Assembly: GCA_035495555.1 (NCBI GenBank)
Contig: DATJFQ010000025.1
Coordinates: 1-64,000 of the forward strand
DNA length: 64,000 nt
Direction of reading: 5' to 3'
Origin: DATJFQ01 sp035495555
Lineage (GTDB): Bacteria; Acidobacteriota; Vicinamibacteria; Vicinamibacterales; 2-12-FULL-66-21
A program made the position numbers and the translations under genes. The notes beneath the pieces are model-generated. The model saw only the letters and a list, made by a program, of their open reading frames with translations, made no database searches and had not been told where the DNA came from. This document shows, piece after piece, positions 31,218 to 39,467 of the stretch; position 1 is the first letter of the stretch; each line of letters starts with the position of its first letter.

Positions 31218-34199
31218 ATGCCTTTTCGCCCGCGTTCGTGGCTGTTCCTGCTGCTCCTTTCCCTTCTCGCCCTTCCCGCACTCGCCCAACAGACCGGATC
31301 CATCACCGGCAAGGTGACGGACACGAGCGGCGGAGTGCTCCCCGGCGTCACCGTCGAGGCGCGTTCCCCCGTGCTGCCCGGCCCGCGCGTCGCGACGACA
31401 GCGGCCGACGGCGCGTTCCAGTTGGCCGCCCTGCCGCCGGGCAATTACACCGTCACCTTCACGCTCTCAGGCATGCAGACGGTCACCAAGCAGGTGCGGG
31501 TTCAGCTCTCCGAGATCACAAACCTCGATGCCTCGATGGGCATCGGAGGCGTCACCGAAACGGTCACGGTCACCGGTGAGGCTTCACTCGTCGACAAGAA
31601 GTCCGCGACGATTGCGACCGGCATCCCGAACGAGCAGATTTCCAAACTGCCGGTCGGCCAGCAGTACCGCGATCTGATCAAGCTCATTCCGGGCGTGCAG
31701 TATACGGAAGACGCCACACGCGGACCGAGCGCCGGCAGCAACGGGCAGGACAATACCTACAAGTACGACGGCGTGAACGTCACGCTGCCGTTGTTCGGCA
31801 CCTTGTCCGCAGAGCCGTCATCAGCAGACATCGCAGAAATCAACGTCGTCAAGGGCGGCGCGACCGCCATCGACTTCAAGCGTGCGGGAGGCCTGGCGAT
31901 CGATTCGGTCAGCAAATCAGGTACGAGCCACTACACGGGGCAGGCCAGCTTTCAGTTTCAGACCCACAACATGTCCAACGGGCTGAAGAACAGCGCGAAC
32001 CTGTCACGGTATCAGCAGAACATGTATTGGACGGACCTGAACGTCGGCGGTCCCATTGTTCAAGACCGCTTGTTCTTCTTTGGCTCCTACTACCGGCCAC
32101 AGGTGAGCCGCGCCAACCGCGCCAACGTCTACGGCGATCTTCCGAGCTACGAAAGCACGCGGAACGAAGGATTCGTGAAGCTGACGGCGACCCCGATCCG
32201 CAACCTGCTCGTGAATGGAAGTTATCGCGATTCGAAGCGTCGGGACACCAGTTCGCTCTTTGGCAGCTTCACAGCCCCGACCGCGGGCAGCGGCAACGAA
32301 TCGCGCCAGAAGATCGGTACCGCGGACGGATCCTGGATCATCAACGCGATGAGCTTCGTCAGCTTCAAGTACACGCATTTCACGCTGCTCACCGCGGGGG
32401 TTCCCGATAATACGTCGTCGGCGGTCGTGTCGACAGCCATCGGCACCCAGCTCGATCTGGCGAACCTCGACAAGCTCGGGCTGTTCAGCGTGCCCAAGCT
32501 CAGCGCGACCAACCCGGCGTTCAACGCCTTCGTGGCGCCCTTCATCAATCAGTACGGGTACCTCTCCAACGGTGTCGCCCAGGGCGGCGGAACCGTGGGG
32601 TTCGGCGATCTGTTCGATCACGACAACTTCTATCGCGACGCGGGGCAGGTCGCGTACAACATCAACCTGTCGGGCTGGGGGCTGCGCCACAGCGTACACG
32701 CCGCCTATCTGCAGTCCGTCGACTCCGAGACGCTCGCGCGCAGCTCCAATGGGTGGGGCGACATCAGCGTCCCGGGAGGCACCACGAACTTCCAGGGCAC
32801 CCCGATCTATTTCACAGCGGCGTTCCAGCAGCAGGGCCTCGGCTCCGGCGGGGTGCCGCCGATTCACTCCGAGTACCGCGCGAAGAACATCGAGCTCAAC
32901 GACCAGATCACCTGGAACAACTGGACGTACAACGTGGGACTCCTGGCGAGCCAGGACACGTTGTATGGACAGGGGTTGAACAACGCGCCCGACACGTTGT
33001 CGGGATTCGTGCTGGCGACCGGCGACACGTCGGCCTCGCGCCGGTACAAGATGTACACCATCCCGTTCAGCAAGATGCTGCAGCCGCGGCTTGGCGCGAC
33101 TTACGCGTACAACGGCAAGGACACCGTGTACGCGAGCTTCGCCCGCTACAATCCGATGGCCAGCTCGCTGCCGCGCGCCGCCTCGTGGGACCGCAACCTC
33201 GCGACGACCATTCAGGCGTACTTCGATCAGAACGGCCGGTTGTTTGCCATCGACCCGCTGGCGTCCTCGTCCGGCAAACTGTTCGTCCCCGACCTGACAC
33301 CGCCCCGTCACGACGAGTGGTTGATCGGCACGTCCCGTCAGATCACGCCAAACCTGACCGCGCGGGCCTATTTCCGCTACAACCGCGGCAGCCATTACTG
33401 GGAAGACACGAACAACAACGCGCGGACCGCGTTCAATCCTCCGGACGTGCTCCCGGGGACCGACGTCAAGATCCCCAAGACGCTTTACATTCCGAACCTT
33501 GATGCGATGCGCGCGCAGATCGGCCAGTCCGGAGGGCTCACATCGAGTGGATCGTCGTATGTCATCGCGGAACTGGATGGCGCATTCACGCGCTACAAGG
33601 AGCTGACGCTCGAAGCCGAGTATCGCGGACGCAAGGGGTTCGTGCGCGGCTCGTACACCCGCAGCCGGTACTACGGCAACTTCGACCAGGACAACTCCAC
33701 GGTCACGATCAACAACGACGCGAACATCTTCATCGGCTCGTCGAACATCGGCGATGGGCCCGGGCGGCAGCTGTGGGACAACAAGCTGGGAATCCTGCGC
33801 GGCGATCGCCCGAACGCGGTGAAGATCTTCGGCGCGTACTTCCTGCCCTGGAACGCGTCTGCTGGCCTGTTCGTCGCCGGCCAGTCAGGGCAGCCGTGGG
33901 AGAAGTGGGATTACACGCTCTACAGTGCCTTCACCACGTCGACGAGCGAAACGATCAAATATGCGGAGCCCGCGGGCTCACGCCGTTCACCGTCGCACAC
34001 GCAGACGGACTTCAACTACACGCAGAACGTGAAGTTCGCGAGTCGATATAACGCGCAGGTGGCGCTCGACGTGTACAACCTGTTCAATTCGCAGACCGGC
34101 TACAACATCGAGCCGCGCCTGCATTCGGCTGGGTTCGGGCAGCCGCAGAGCTTCTTCGACCCCCGGCGCGTACAGCTAGCGTTCAGGCTGCAGTTCTAA
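31218..34199 (+). CDS. Oar-like TonB-dependent outer-membrane receptor
   Basis: A 993-residue outer-membrane transporter. The signal peptide (about 1-24) ends at LALPALAQQ. Residues 25-110 are a carboxypeptidase regulatory-like domain (GSITGKVTDTSGGVLPGVTV, then GNYTVTFTLSGM). The plug domain follows (SKLPVGQQYRDLIKLIPGVQ and INVVKGGATAIDF), then a barrel ending in a terminal Phe (VQLAFRLQF). Large peptide- or sugar-type substrates are taken up by relatives; the ligand here is unknown. The next gene downstream is convergent, so it is monocistronic, with a terminator at 34631. Confidence 0.93.
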   Translation: MPFRPRSWLFLLLLSLLALPALAQQTGSITGKVTDTSGGVLPGVTVEARSPVLPGPRVATTAADGAFQLAALPPGNYTVTFTLSGMQTVTKQVRVQLSEITNLDASMGIGGVTETVTVTGEASLVDKKSATIATGIPNEQISKLPVGQQYRDLIKLIPGVQYTEDATRGPSAGSNGQDNTYKYDGVNVTLPLFGTLSAEPSSADIAEINVVKGGATAIDFKRAGGLAIDSVSKSGTSHYTGQASFQFQTHNMSNGLKNSANLSRYQQNMYWTDLNVGGPIVQDRLFFFGSYYRPQVSRANRANVYGDLPSYESTRNEGFVKLTATPIRNLLVNGSYRDSKRRDTSSLFGSFTAPTAGSGNESRQKIGTADGSWIINAMSFVSFKYTHFTLLTAGVPDNTSSAVVSTAIGTQLDLANLDKLGLFSVPKLSATNPAFNAFVAPFINQYGYLSNGVAQGGGTVGFGDLFDHDNFYRDAGQVAYNINLSGWGLRHSVHAAYLQSVDSETLARSSNGWGDISVPGGTTNFQGTPIYFTAAFQQQGLGSGGVPPIHSEYRAKNIELNDQITWNNWTYNVGLLASQDTLYGQGLNNAPDTLSGFVLATGDTSASRRYKMYTIPFSKMLQPRLGATYAYNGKDTVYASFARYNPMASSLPRAASWDRNLATTIQAYFDQNGRLFAIDPLASSSGKLFVPDLTPPRHDEWLIGTSRQITPNLTARAYFRYNRGSHYWEDTNNNARTAFNPPDVLPGTDVKIPKTLYIPNLDAMRAQIGQSGGLTSSGSSYVIAELDGAFTRYKELTLEAEYRGRKGFVRGSYTRSRYYGNFDQDNSTVTINNDANIFIGSSNIGDGPGRQLWDNKLGILRGDRPNAVKIFGAYFLPWNASAGLFVAGQSGQPWEKWDYTLYSAFTTSTSETIKYAEPAGSRRSPSHTQTDFNYTQNVKFASRYNAQVALDVYNLFNSQTGYNIEPRLHSAGFGQPQSFFDPRRVQLAFRLQF

Positions 34200-34206
34200 A
34201 AAAGAT

Positions 34207-34567
34207 GCCAGTAGGCAGTAACCAGTAGCCAGTAGCCAGTAGCCAGTAGCCAGTAGGCAGTAACCAGTAGCCAGTAACCAGTAACCAGTAGTAGCCGGTA
34301 GCCAGTAGCCAGTAACCAGTAGGCAGTAACCAGTAGTAGCCAGTACCCAGTCGCCAACAACCGGAGGCGAGTAGCCAGCGCCGGCAGCCAGAGTCAACTG
34401 GCAACTGGCAACTGGCGACTGGCGACTGGCGACTGGTAACTGGCAACTGGGCAACTGGCGACTGGTAACTGGCAACTGGGCAACTGGGCAACTGGCAACT
34501 GGGCAACTGGGCAACTGGCGACTGGCGACTGGCGACTGGTAACTGGTAACTGGTCACTGGTCACTGA
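34207..34567. repeat. 361-bp heptamer tract in two inverted halves
   Basis: The left half (to about 34376) is GCCAGTA/ACCAGTA/GGCAGTA units; the right half (from about 34384) is ACTGGCA/ACTGGCG/ACTGGTA/ACTGGGC units, their reverse complement. It is the longest tract in the window and fills most of a 402-bp convergent spacer with no gene. Open frames through it give only repetitive peptides (for example LLATGYW). Confidence 0.92.
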
Positions 34568-34601
34568 CGACCGAGAGCGGTCAGCGCGCAGACAGGGCGC
34601 C

Positions 34602-36650
34602 CTACTTGAATAACCTGTCAGCTTCGATCAGCGGACGCGTCACAGCGTCCGCTTTTTTTCTGGCCAGCACGATCCGGGCTCCCGCATCGGGTTCATGGAG
34701 GAGGACCGCGACTTCCGCACGCTTGAAGAGCGCCATCGGGTAGTTGGGGCTGGACGGAGGCACCCGGTCAAGCGCGTCCCGCGCGTCAGCAAAGCGCCGC
34801 GCGTCCATGTAGAGGACGCCGAGATCCAGATCGTGGCTGAACTGCGCGCCCTGCGCGGCGCGGGCCTTCGAGAAGGCGTCGATCGCAACCGGCGTATTCC
34901 CCGCCTCCATCGCCAGCGATCCGAGGTGCGCGAGCTGATCGCCAGTGGCCGGCTGCAGCGAATAGAGCTTCTGTCGAAGCGCAACGGCCTCGCCGAATCG
35001 CTTCTGCTCTTCGCGAATGTCCGCGATGGCCTCGATGACGGTGACGCGATCGGGAAAGTGCTTCAACGCCTGTTCCAGCAGCGGCTCCGCGCGATCGATT
35101 TCCCCGTCGTGCGCGTAGTGGAGTCCTTGATAAACGTCGACGTCCGGTGAATCTGGCGCCAGCCGCCTGGCCTCCGCGAACAGCGCGTCGGCTTCTGCTC
35201 GATGGCCGGTCAACGACTGCGAGACCGCCAGCCTGAGCGTCGCGTCCAGGTTGCCCGGATCCGCCGCGCGGATCTTCTGGAACAACGGAATCGCCTCCCG
35301 ATATTTCGCGGCCACGAACAGACCTGACGCTTCATCGATGGCCGGCAGCAGCCCGATCATGTCTGCCGGTCGCGGCGCGTCCTTCCGAACGACAGGCGCA
35401 GCGCCTGCGCCGACATAGCCCAGGCTCGCCAGCCGCGCCCGCGCGTCGGCATCGAGCGTGTCCGGCGCGCGCGCCGCTTCCATCGATGGCAGCGGATACT
35501 CGTCGATGGCTTTCCGCATCGGGGCGGGAAGATTCGCACCTGTTCCGAGGTCGTGCGCTTCCGCGGGATCCTTCGTGAGGTCGTACACCTCGAGACGGCC
35601 CGCTTCGATGGCCTTCTGCGTGCAGGCCTGAAGGCCTGCGCTACACGCGCTGGTCTGCTGCACGGCCATGACCTGCGGCTGCCAGCCGTAATCCAGGAAA
35701 GGCTTCATGGCTTCTCCGACAACCGGTCCGTCGTCCGTCGTCCGTCGTCCGTCGTCCGAGCCGCGGAGGCTGTGTGCCGAACCGAGCCCTGCCCAATCGA
35801 GCATCGTGTAGAACACGCGCCTCGTGCTGACCGCGTCGTCGCTCACGCCGGCGTTGACACCGGGGCCTTCGATCACGAGCGGCACGTGCATGGTTGATTG
35901 GTACAGGAGGGTGCCATGCTGGGCTTCGCCGTGATCGCCCAGGCCTTCCCCATGATCCGCCACGAGCACGACTGCGGAGTTTCCGCCGGCGGCAGCATCC
36001 CAGGCATCCAGCAGCCGTCCGAGCTCGTGATCCATGGCCGCGATCTCACCGAGATAAGGCGTCGCCGCATATTGGGTCCGGTAAGGCTCCGGCGGCGCAT
36101 AGGGGTAATGAGGATCGTAGTAATGCACCCACAGGAACCGCGGCTGCGCGGTAGCGGATTTCAGCTCGGCGATGGCGGCATCGGTGGTGTCGCGGGCGCT
36201 GCGCTCCGACGAGCCCGCAGGGAGTCGATCGTCGTAGACATCGAAGCCTCGTGCCAGCCCGAACTGGCGCGCGAGCACGAAGGCGGAGACGAACGCGGCT
36301 GTCCGATACCCGGCGCCCTGCAGCTTCGCCCCGATCGTTGGAAAGGACGGATCGAGCGTGCGGCCGTTCTGATGTATCCCGTGGCCGGCCGGATAGAGCC
36401 CGGTGAGCAGCGTCGTGTGGGACGGCAGCGTCTCGGGCACGGCGGCGTAGGCACGGCGGAAGCGAAGCCCCCGCGCGGCGACACGGTTGAACGCCGGCGT
36501 GGAGACCTTCGCGGCTTCGGGCCCAATCGAGTCGGCCCGCGTCGTGTCGAGCGTAACCAGCAGGATCGACGGTGGCTTGGATTGGGACCGGCCGCACGCG
36601 AGGGCGCAGGACCACAGCATGAGAAGGAGGACCGCGCGCGTGACGCTCAC
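34602..36650 (-). CDS. Sulfatase/alkaline-phosphatase-fold lipoprotein with TPR domain
   Basis: 682 residues from GTG 36650 (GTG 36653 is equally possible); longer open frame upstream belongs to repeats and the neighbouring gene. The N-terminus (LLLMLWSCALACG) has a lipobox-like end at C19. Residues 27-410 are a sulfatase-type domain: ILLVTLDTTRAD with metal Asp35, VPETLPSHTTLLTG at the nucleophile position, YYDPHYPY, and LVADHGEGLGDHGE. The nucleophile is Thr74 instead of formylglycine Cys/Ser, and the following Arg is His78, so a true sulfatase activity is doubtful; a phosphodiesterase- or phosphotransferase-like reaction is possible. About 445-670 are TPR repeats. Two repeat elements interrupt the coding region near 35622 and 35726. 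Confidence 0.85.
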   Translation of the reverse strand: MSVTRAVLLLMLWSCALACGRSQSKPPSILLVTLDTTRADSIGPEAAKVSTPAFNRVAARGLRFRRAYAAVPETLPSHTTLLTGLYPAGHGIHQNGRTLDPSFPTIGAKLQGAGYRTAAFVSAFVLARQFGLARGFDVYDDRLPAGSSERSARDTTDAAIAELKSATAQPRFLWVHYYDPHYPYAPPEPYRTQYAATPYLGEIAAMDHELGRLLDAWDAAAGGNSAVVLVADHGEGLGDHGEAQHGTLLYQSTMHVPLVIEGPGVNAGVSDDAVSTRRVFYTMLDWAGLGSAHSLRGSDDGRRTTDDGPVVGEAMKPFLDYGWQPQVMAVQQTSACSAGLQACTQKAIEAGRLEVYDLTKDPAEAHDLGTGANLPAPMRKAIDEYPLPSMEAARAPDTLDADARARLASLGYVGAGAAPVVRKDAPRPADMIGLLPAIDEASGLFVAAKYREAIPLFQKIRAADPGNLDATLRLAVSQSLTGHRAEADALFAEARRLAPDSPDVDVYQGLHYAHDGEIDRAEPLLEQALKHFPDRVTVIEAIADIREEQKRFGEAVALRQKLYSLQPATGDQLAHLGSLAMEAGNTPVAIDAFSKARAAQGAQFSHDLDLGVLYMDARRFADARDALDRVPPSSPNYPMALFKRAEVAVLLHEPDAGARIVLARKKADAVTRPLIEADRLFK
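34631..34659 (+). terminator. Strong intrinsic terminator for the TonB receptor transcript
   Basis: Stem GCGGACGC (34631-34638) and GCGTCCGC (34645-34652), loop GTCACA, followed by seven T. It is encoded within the 3' coding end of the opposite-strand sulfatase-like gene. Confidence 0.85.
35622..35643. repeat. Interspersed palindrome, copy 2, inside a CDS
   Basis: Identical over 22 bp to 4722-4743. Within the sulfatase-like gene it encodes SAGLQAC on the minus strand. Confidence 0.78.
35726..35758. repeat. CCGTCGT heptamer tract inside a CDS
   Basis: Nearly five perfect copies of the 7-mer CCGTCGT. On the minus strand it encodes the Asp/Arg/Thr-rich stretch GSDDGRRTTDDG of the sulfatase-like protein. 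Confidence 0.82.
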
Positions 36651-36718
36651 CACGATTCTCAGCCTTACCGGATATCGCCCGAGTCCGCGATACGCGCGGT
36701 CGGTCCTTCGGGCTTTTT

Positions 36719-36823
36719 CAACGCGCCTCGCGCCTCCCGTCTCGCGCCTCGCACTTCCCGCCTCGCGCCTCGCGCCTCCCCCCTCGCGCCTCGCACCTCC
36801 CGCCTCGCGCCTTCGCGCCTCGC
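36719..36823. repeat. Heptamer tract, GAGGCGN family (reverse orientation)
   Basis: About fifteen 7-mers CGCCTCG/CGCCTCC/CGCACTTC between the ALDH stop codon and the sulfatase-like gene. An open frame through it (repeats of GGARREA) is not a real N-terminal extension. Confidence 0.88.
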
Positions 36824-38281
36824 TCAATACCACGCGATCGGCGCTTCCGAGAGATTCAGATTGATCTGCTTCGTCTCGAGATAGTGCTCCATGCCGTAGG
36901 GGCCCAACTCGCGGCCAAACCCCGACTGCTTGTATCCGCCCCACGGCGCTTCGTTGTAGGTCGGATGATACGTATTCAGCCACAGAATCCCCGCGCGCAC
37001 CTGTTTCAGCACGCGGATGCCCTTGAAGACATCGCGGGTCCAGACAGCGCCGGCGAGGCCGTATGGCGTATCGTTCGCAATCCGCACCGCCTCCGCTTCG
37101 TCGTCGAAGGGGATGACGGCAAGAACGGGTCCGAAGATCTCTTCCTGCGCGATCCGCGCGCGATTGTCGACGTCCGCGAAGATCGTGGGCTCGACGAACG
37201 CGCCCGCCGCGAGGGCTCCGCCCGGCGCTGCGCCCCCGATGAGCAGACGCCCTTCGCGTCGGCCAATCTCGATGTACTGCAGGACCTTTTCCTGGTGCTC
37301 GCGGGTGACGAGCGGACCCATTTTCGTCTCGCGATTCAGCGGATCGCCGAGCAGGATCCGCCCGGCCTTTTCGATCAGCGCATCCAGCATCCGCACGTAG
37401 ATGTCGCGCTGCACCAGCAAACGCGATCCTGCCGAGCACACCTCACCCTGGTTGGCGAACGCGCCGAACAGCGCTCCATCGACCGCGGCCTCGAAATCGG
37501 CATCGGCGAACACGATATTGGGGTTCTTGCCTCCGAGTTCGATCGACATGCGCTTGATCGTATCGGCGGCCGTCTTGATCACGCTTCGCCCGGTATCGAG
37601 GCCGCCGGTGAACGCAATCTTGTCGACGCGAGGGTCAGCGACCAGCGCCGCTCCTGCCGTTGGTCCATCGCCTGTAATCACGTTGACAACGCCGCGGGGG
37701 AGATCGAGCGAGGCGAACAGCTCCGCGAGCAGCAACGCGGACAACGGCGTCTGTTCGGCCGGCTTGAGTACGCACGTGCAGCCGGCGGCGAGCGCGGGCG
37801 CGAGCTTCCATGCCGCCATCAGAAGCGGATAGTTCCAGGGGATGATCTGCCCGACGACCCCTACCGGCTCGCGAACCACCATCGAGAGCGCCGCGTCAGG
37901 CACTTCGAGCGTTTCGCCGTGGATCTTGGACGCGAGGCCTGCGTAGTACTCGAAGCAGTGCGCCGCGTCGGCGACGTCGAACTCTGCTTCGACAATCGGC
38001 TTGCCCATGTTGCGCGTGTCGAGCTCGGCGAACTCCGTCGAGCGCGCACGAATCGCTTCGGCGATTTTGAAGAGCAGCGTGCCGCGTTCGCGTGCGGCCA
38101 TGCGCGGCCATGGTCCCTCGTCGAATGCGCGCCGTGCGGCGCCGACGGCGATGCGCACGTCTCCGGCCGTTCCCTCAGGTACACGTGCGATGACGGACCC
38201 GTCGAACGGATTGACGATCTCGCGTTCACCGGCTGCCTCGGACGCCCGCCACTCGCCGTCGATCCACATGCACTGGGCCAT
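36824..38281 (-). CDS. Aldehyde dehydrogenase (betaine-aldehyde-dehydrogenase-like)
   Basis: An NAD(P)-dependent ALDH of 485 residues. IIPWNYPLLMAAWKLAPALA and ELGGKNPNIVF hold the general-base Glu, and NQGEVCSAGSRLLVQ holds the catalytic Cys. EEIFGPVLAVIPF and the C-terminal APWGGYKQSGFGRELG are typical of the BADH/ALDH2 branch. ATG 38281 has TAACAT ending 7 nt upstream, compatible with a leaderless start. It is transcribed after the saccharopine-dehydrogenase-like gene, 10 bp away. The physiological aldehyde is unknown; an amino-aldehyde is plausible from context. Confidence 0.92.
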   Translation of the reverse strand: MAQCMWIDGEWRASEAAGEREIVNPFDGSVIARVPEGTAGDVRIAVGAARRAFDEGPWPRMAARERGTLLFKIAEAIRARSTEFAELDTRNMGKPIVEAEFDVADAAHCFEYYAGLASKIHGETLEVPDAALSMVVREPVGVVGQIIPWNYPLLMAAWKLAPALAAGCTCVLKPAEQTPLSALLLAELFASLDLPRGVVNVITGDGPTAGAALVADPRVDKIAFTGGLDTGRSVIKTAADTIKRMSIELGGKNPNIVFADADFEAAVDGALFGAFANQGEVCSAGSRLLVQRDIYVRMLDALIEKAGRILLGDPLNRETKMGPLVTREHQEKVLQYIEIGRREGRLLIGGAAPGGALAAGAFVEPTIFADVDNRARIAQEEIFGPVLAVIPFDDEAEAVRIANDTPYGLAGAVWTRDVFKGIRVLKQVRAGILWLNTYHPTYNEAPWGGYKQSGFGRELGPYGMEHYLETKQINLNLSEAPIAWY

Positions 38282-38291
38282 GGCCCGTATG

Positions 38292-39467
38292 TTATCTCCG
38301 GCGCGTGCGCCTGGTGATCTGCATGCGGCGACGGTTCAACTCACGAAAGAACGGCTGGGGGGGAACGGCAGCTTCAGGCGCGAGCACGCCGCGCGCGGTG
38401 ATCGTGCCGTCGAGCAGCATCTGCGCGGCTATGGACGGGGGCGCACCGGTATCGATGTCGACGCCAACGCCCCACTCCGGCATGCCGGGGACATGGCAGT
38501 CGAGCACGTCTTCGACGCGGCGGCCCGCGCGTGTACCGCTGAGGCGGACCCGTAGAATCTCGTACTCGTCTGGCGGCTCGTCGGCCTGGACCGGCGGGTG
38601 CCTCCTGAGCAATGCCCGCAAGACGTCGCGAGGCGCTACCCGTCGCCCGCGTACGTCCACTTGCTCCCTGCTCGTCAGCCCGAGCGCAGTGAGCAATCGA
38701 AGCCGATCGGCCAGGCCGCCGGGAAACGCAATGCGGAAACTGACATCGCGCACCCCCTTGGCTCGGAACGACGCCGGGAGCGTCGCCAGCTCCGAGTGGA
38801 TGGTGCAGGCGGGGTACTGCACGCCCACGGGCGGTGGAAAACGGACGCGCTGCGCATGGCTCAGAGGGTCGACGAATTGGAGGCGGCCTCCGGTAAAGAT
38901 CGCTGCCGGCAGTGACGCCTCGTCGAGAACCGTTTCAATCGTGTACGAGGTCTGCAGCGGAGACGCCTCGGTCCGCCGGGCACGATCGATGGTGCCGACT
39001 GCGATGTGCATCTCGTCCACGCGATCGAGCCGATCGGCTCCCGCCCGCGCCATGACGTTCACGATGCCCGGCGCCGACCCGATGCCGCAGAGGGCCAGGA
39101 GCCCGGCAGAGCGGAACTCACGGTGCCGCTGGAGCTGTTCGCGCGTGACGTGAAACAGTCCCCCGAGGTCGCAGTAGTGGCTGCCCGCCGCGACCGCTGC
39201 ATCCATCACCCGCATGTTCAGGCTGTGATGGCACGCGTTGATCGTGACCGCGCCACGCGCGAGTACACGACGCAAGGCTCGCGGTCTGGCGACGTCAGCC
39301 TCGAGAATGGTGACGTGACGCCGCAACCCGACCATCGCACGGGTGGCCGCCGCGCCGTCGCGATCGACGACAACGATCTCCGTCGAAGCCGGCGCCGTTT
39401 CGGCGAGGTCGCGCACGATGATTCGGCCCATCGCGCCCCCGCCGCCCGCAACGACGATGCGGGACAT
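38292..39467 (-). CDS. Saccharopine dehydrogenase-like oxidoreductase
   Basis: 391 residues with an N-terminal Rossmann fold (IVVAGGGGAMGRIIVRDLAE) of the saccharopine dehydrogenase family, then INACHHSLNMRVMDAAVAAGSHYCDLGG and GIGSAPGIVNVMA, both conserved in Lys9-type enzymes. The start ATG overlaps the upstream ALDH stop by one base (TGATG), so it is coupled to it. Its place between two ALDH genes suggests amino-acid or amine catabolism such as lysine through aminoadipate semialdehyde; carboxynorspermidine-type activity is another option. Confidence 0.83.
   Translation of the reverse strand: MSRIVVAGGGGAMGRIIVRDLAETAPASTEIVVVDRDGAAATRAMVGLRRHVTILEADVARPRALRRVLARGAVTINACHHSLNMRVMDAAVAAGSHYCDLGGLFHVTREQLQRHREFRSAGLLALCGIGSAPGIVNVMARAGADRLDRVDEMHIAVGTIDRARRTEASPLQTSYTIETVLDEASLPAAIFTGGRLQFVDPLSHAQRVRFPPPVGVQYPACTIHSELATLPASFRAKGVRDVSFRIAFPGGLADRLRLLTALGLTSREQVDVRGRRVAPRDVLRALLRRHPPVQADEPPDEYEILRVRLSGTRAGRRVEDVLDCHVPGMPEWGVGVDIDTGAPPSIAAQMLLDGTITARGVLAPEAAVPPQPFFRELNRRRMQITRRTRRR

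Noticed and set aside
32004..33395. Minus-strand open frame of 463 codons within the TonB receptor
   Set aside because: Shadow frame; the plus strand has a full receptor with signal peptide, plug and barrel end.
34183..34557. Minus-strand open frames of repeated LLATGYW/LPVASRQ residues
   Set aside because: Pure translation of the heptamer tract; no start signal, no domain, and it overlaps the receptor gene end.
1497..34567. Heptamer tracts as possible CRISPR arrays
   Set aside because: Units are 7 bp in direct tandem with no spacers, and no cas genes are present.
36651..37439. N-terminal extension of the sulfatase-like frame to 945 residues
   Set aside because: The extra residues come from the CGCCTCG tract and from out-of-frame reading of the ALDH gene; the lipoprotein-type signal defines the start near 36650.
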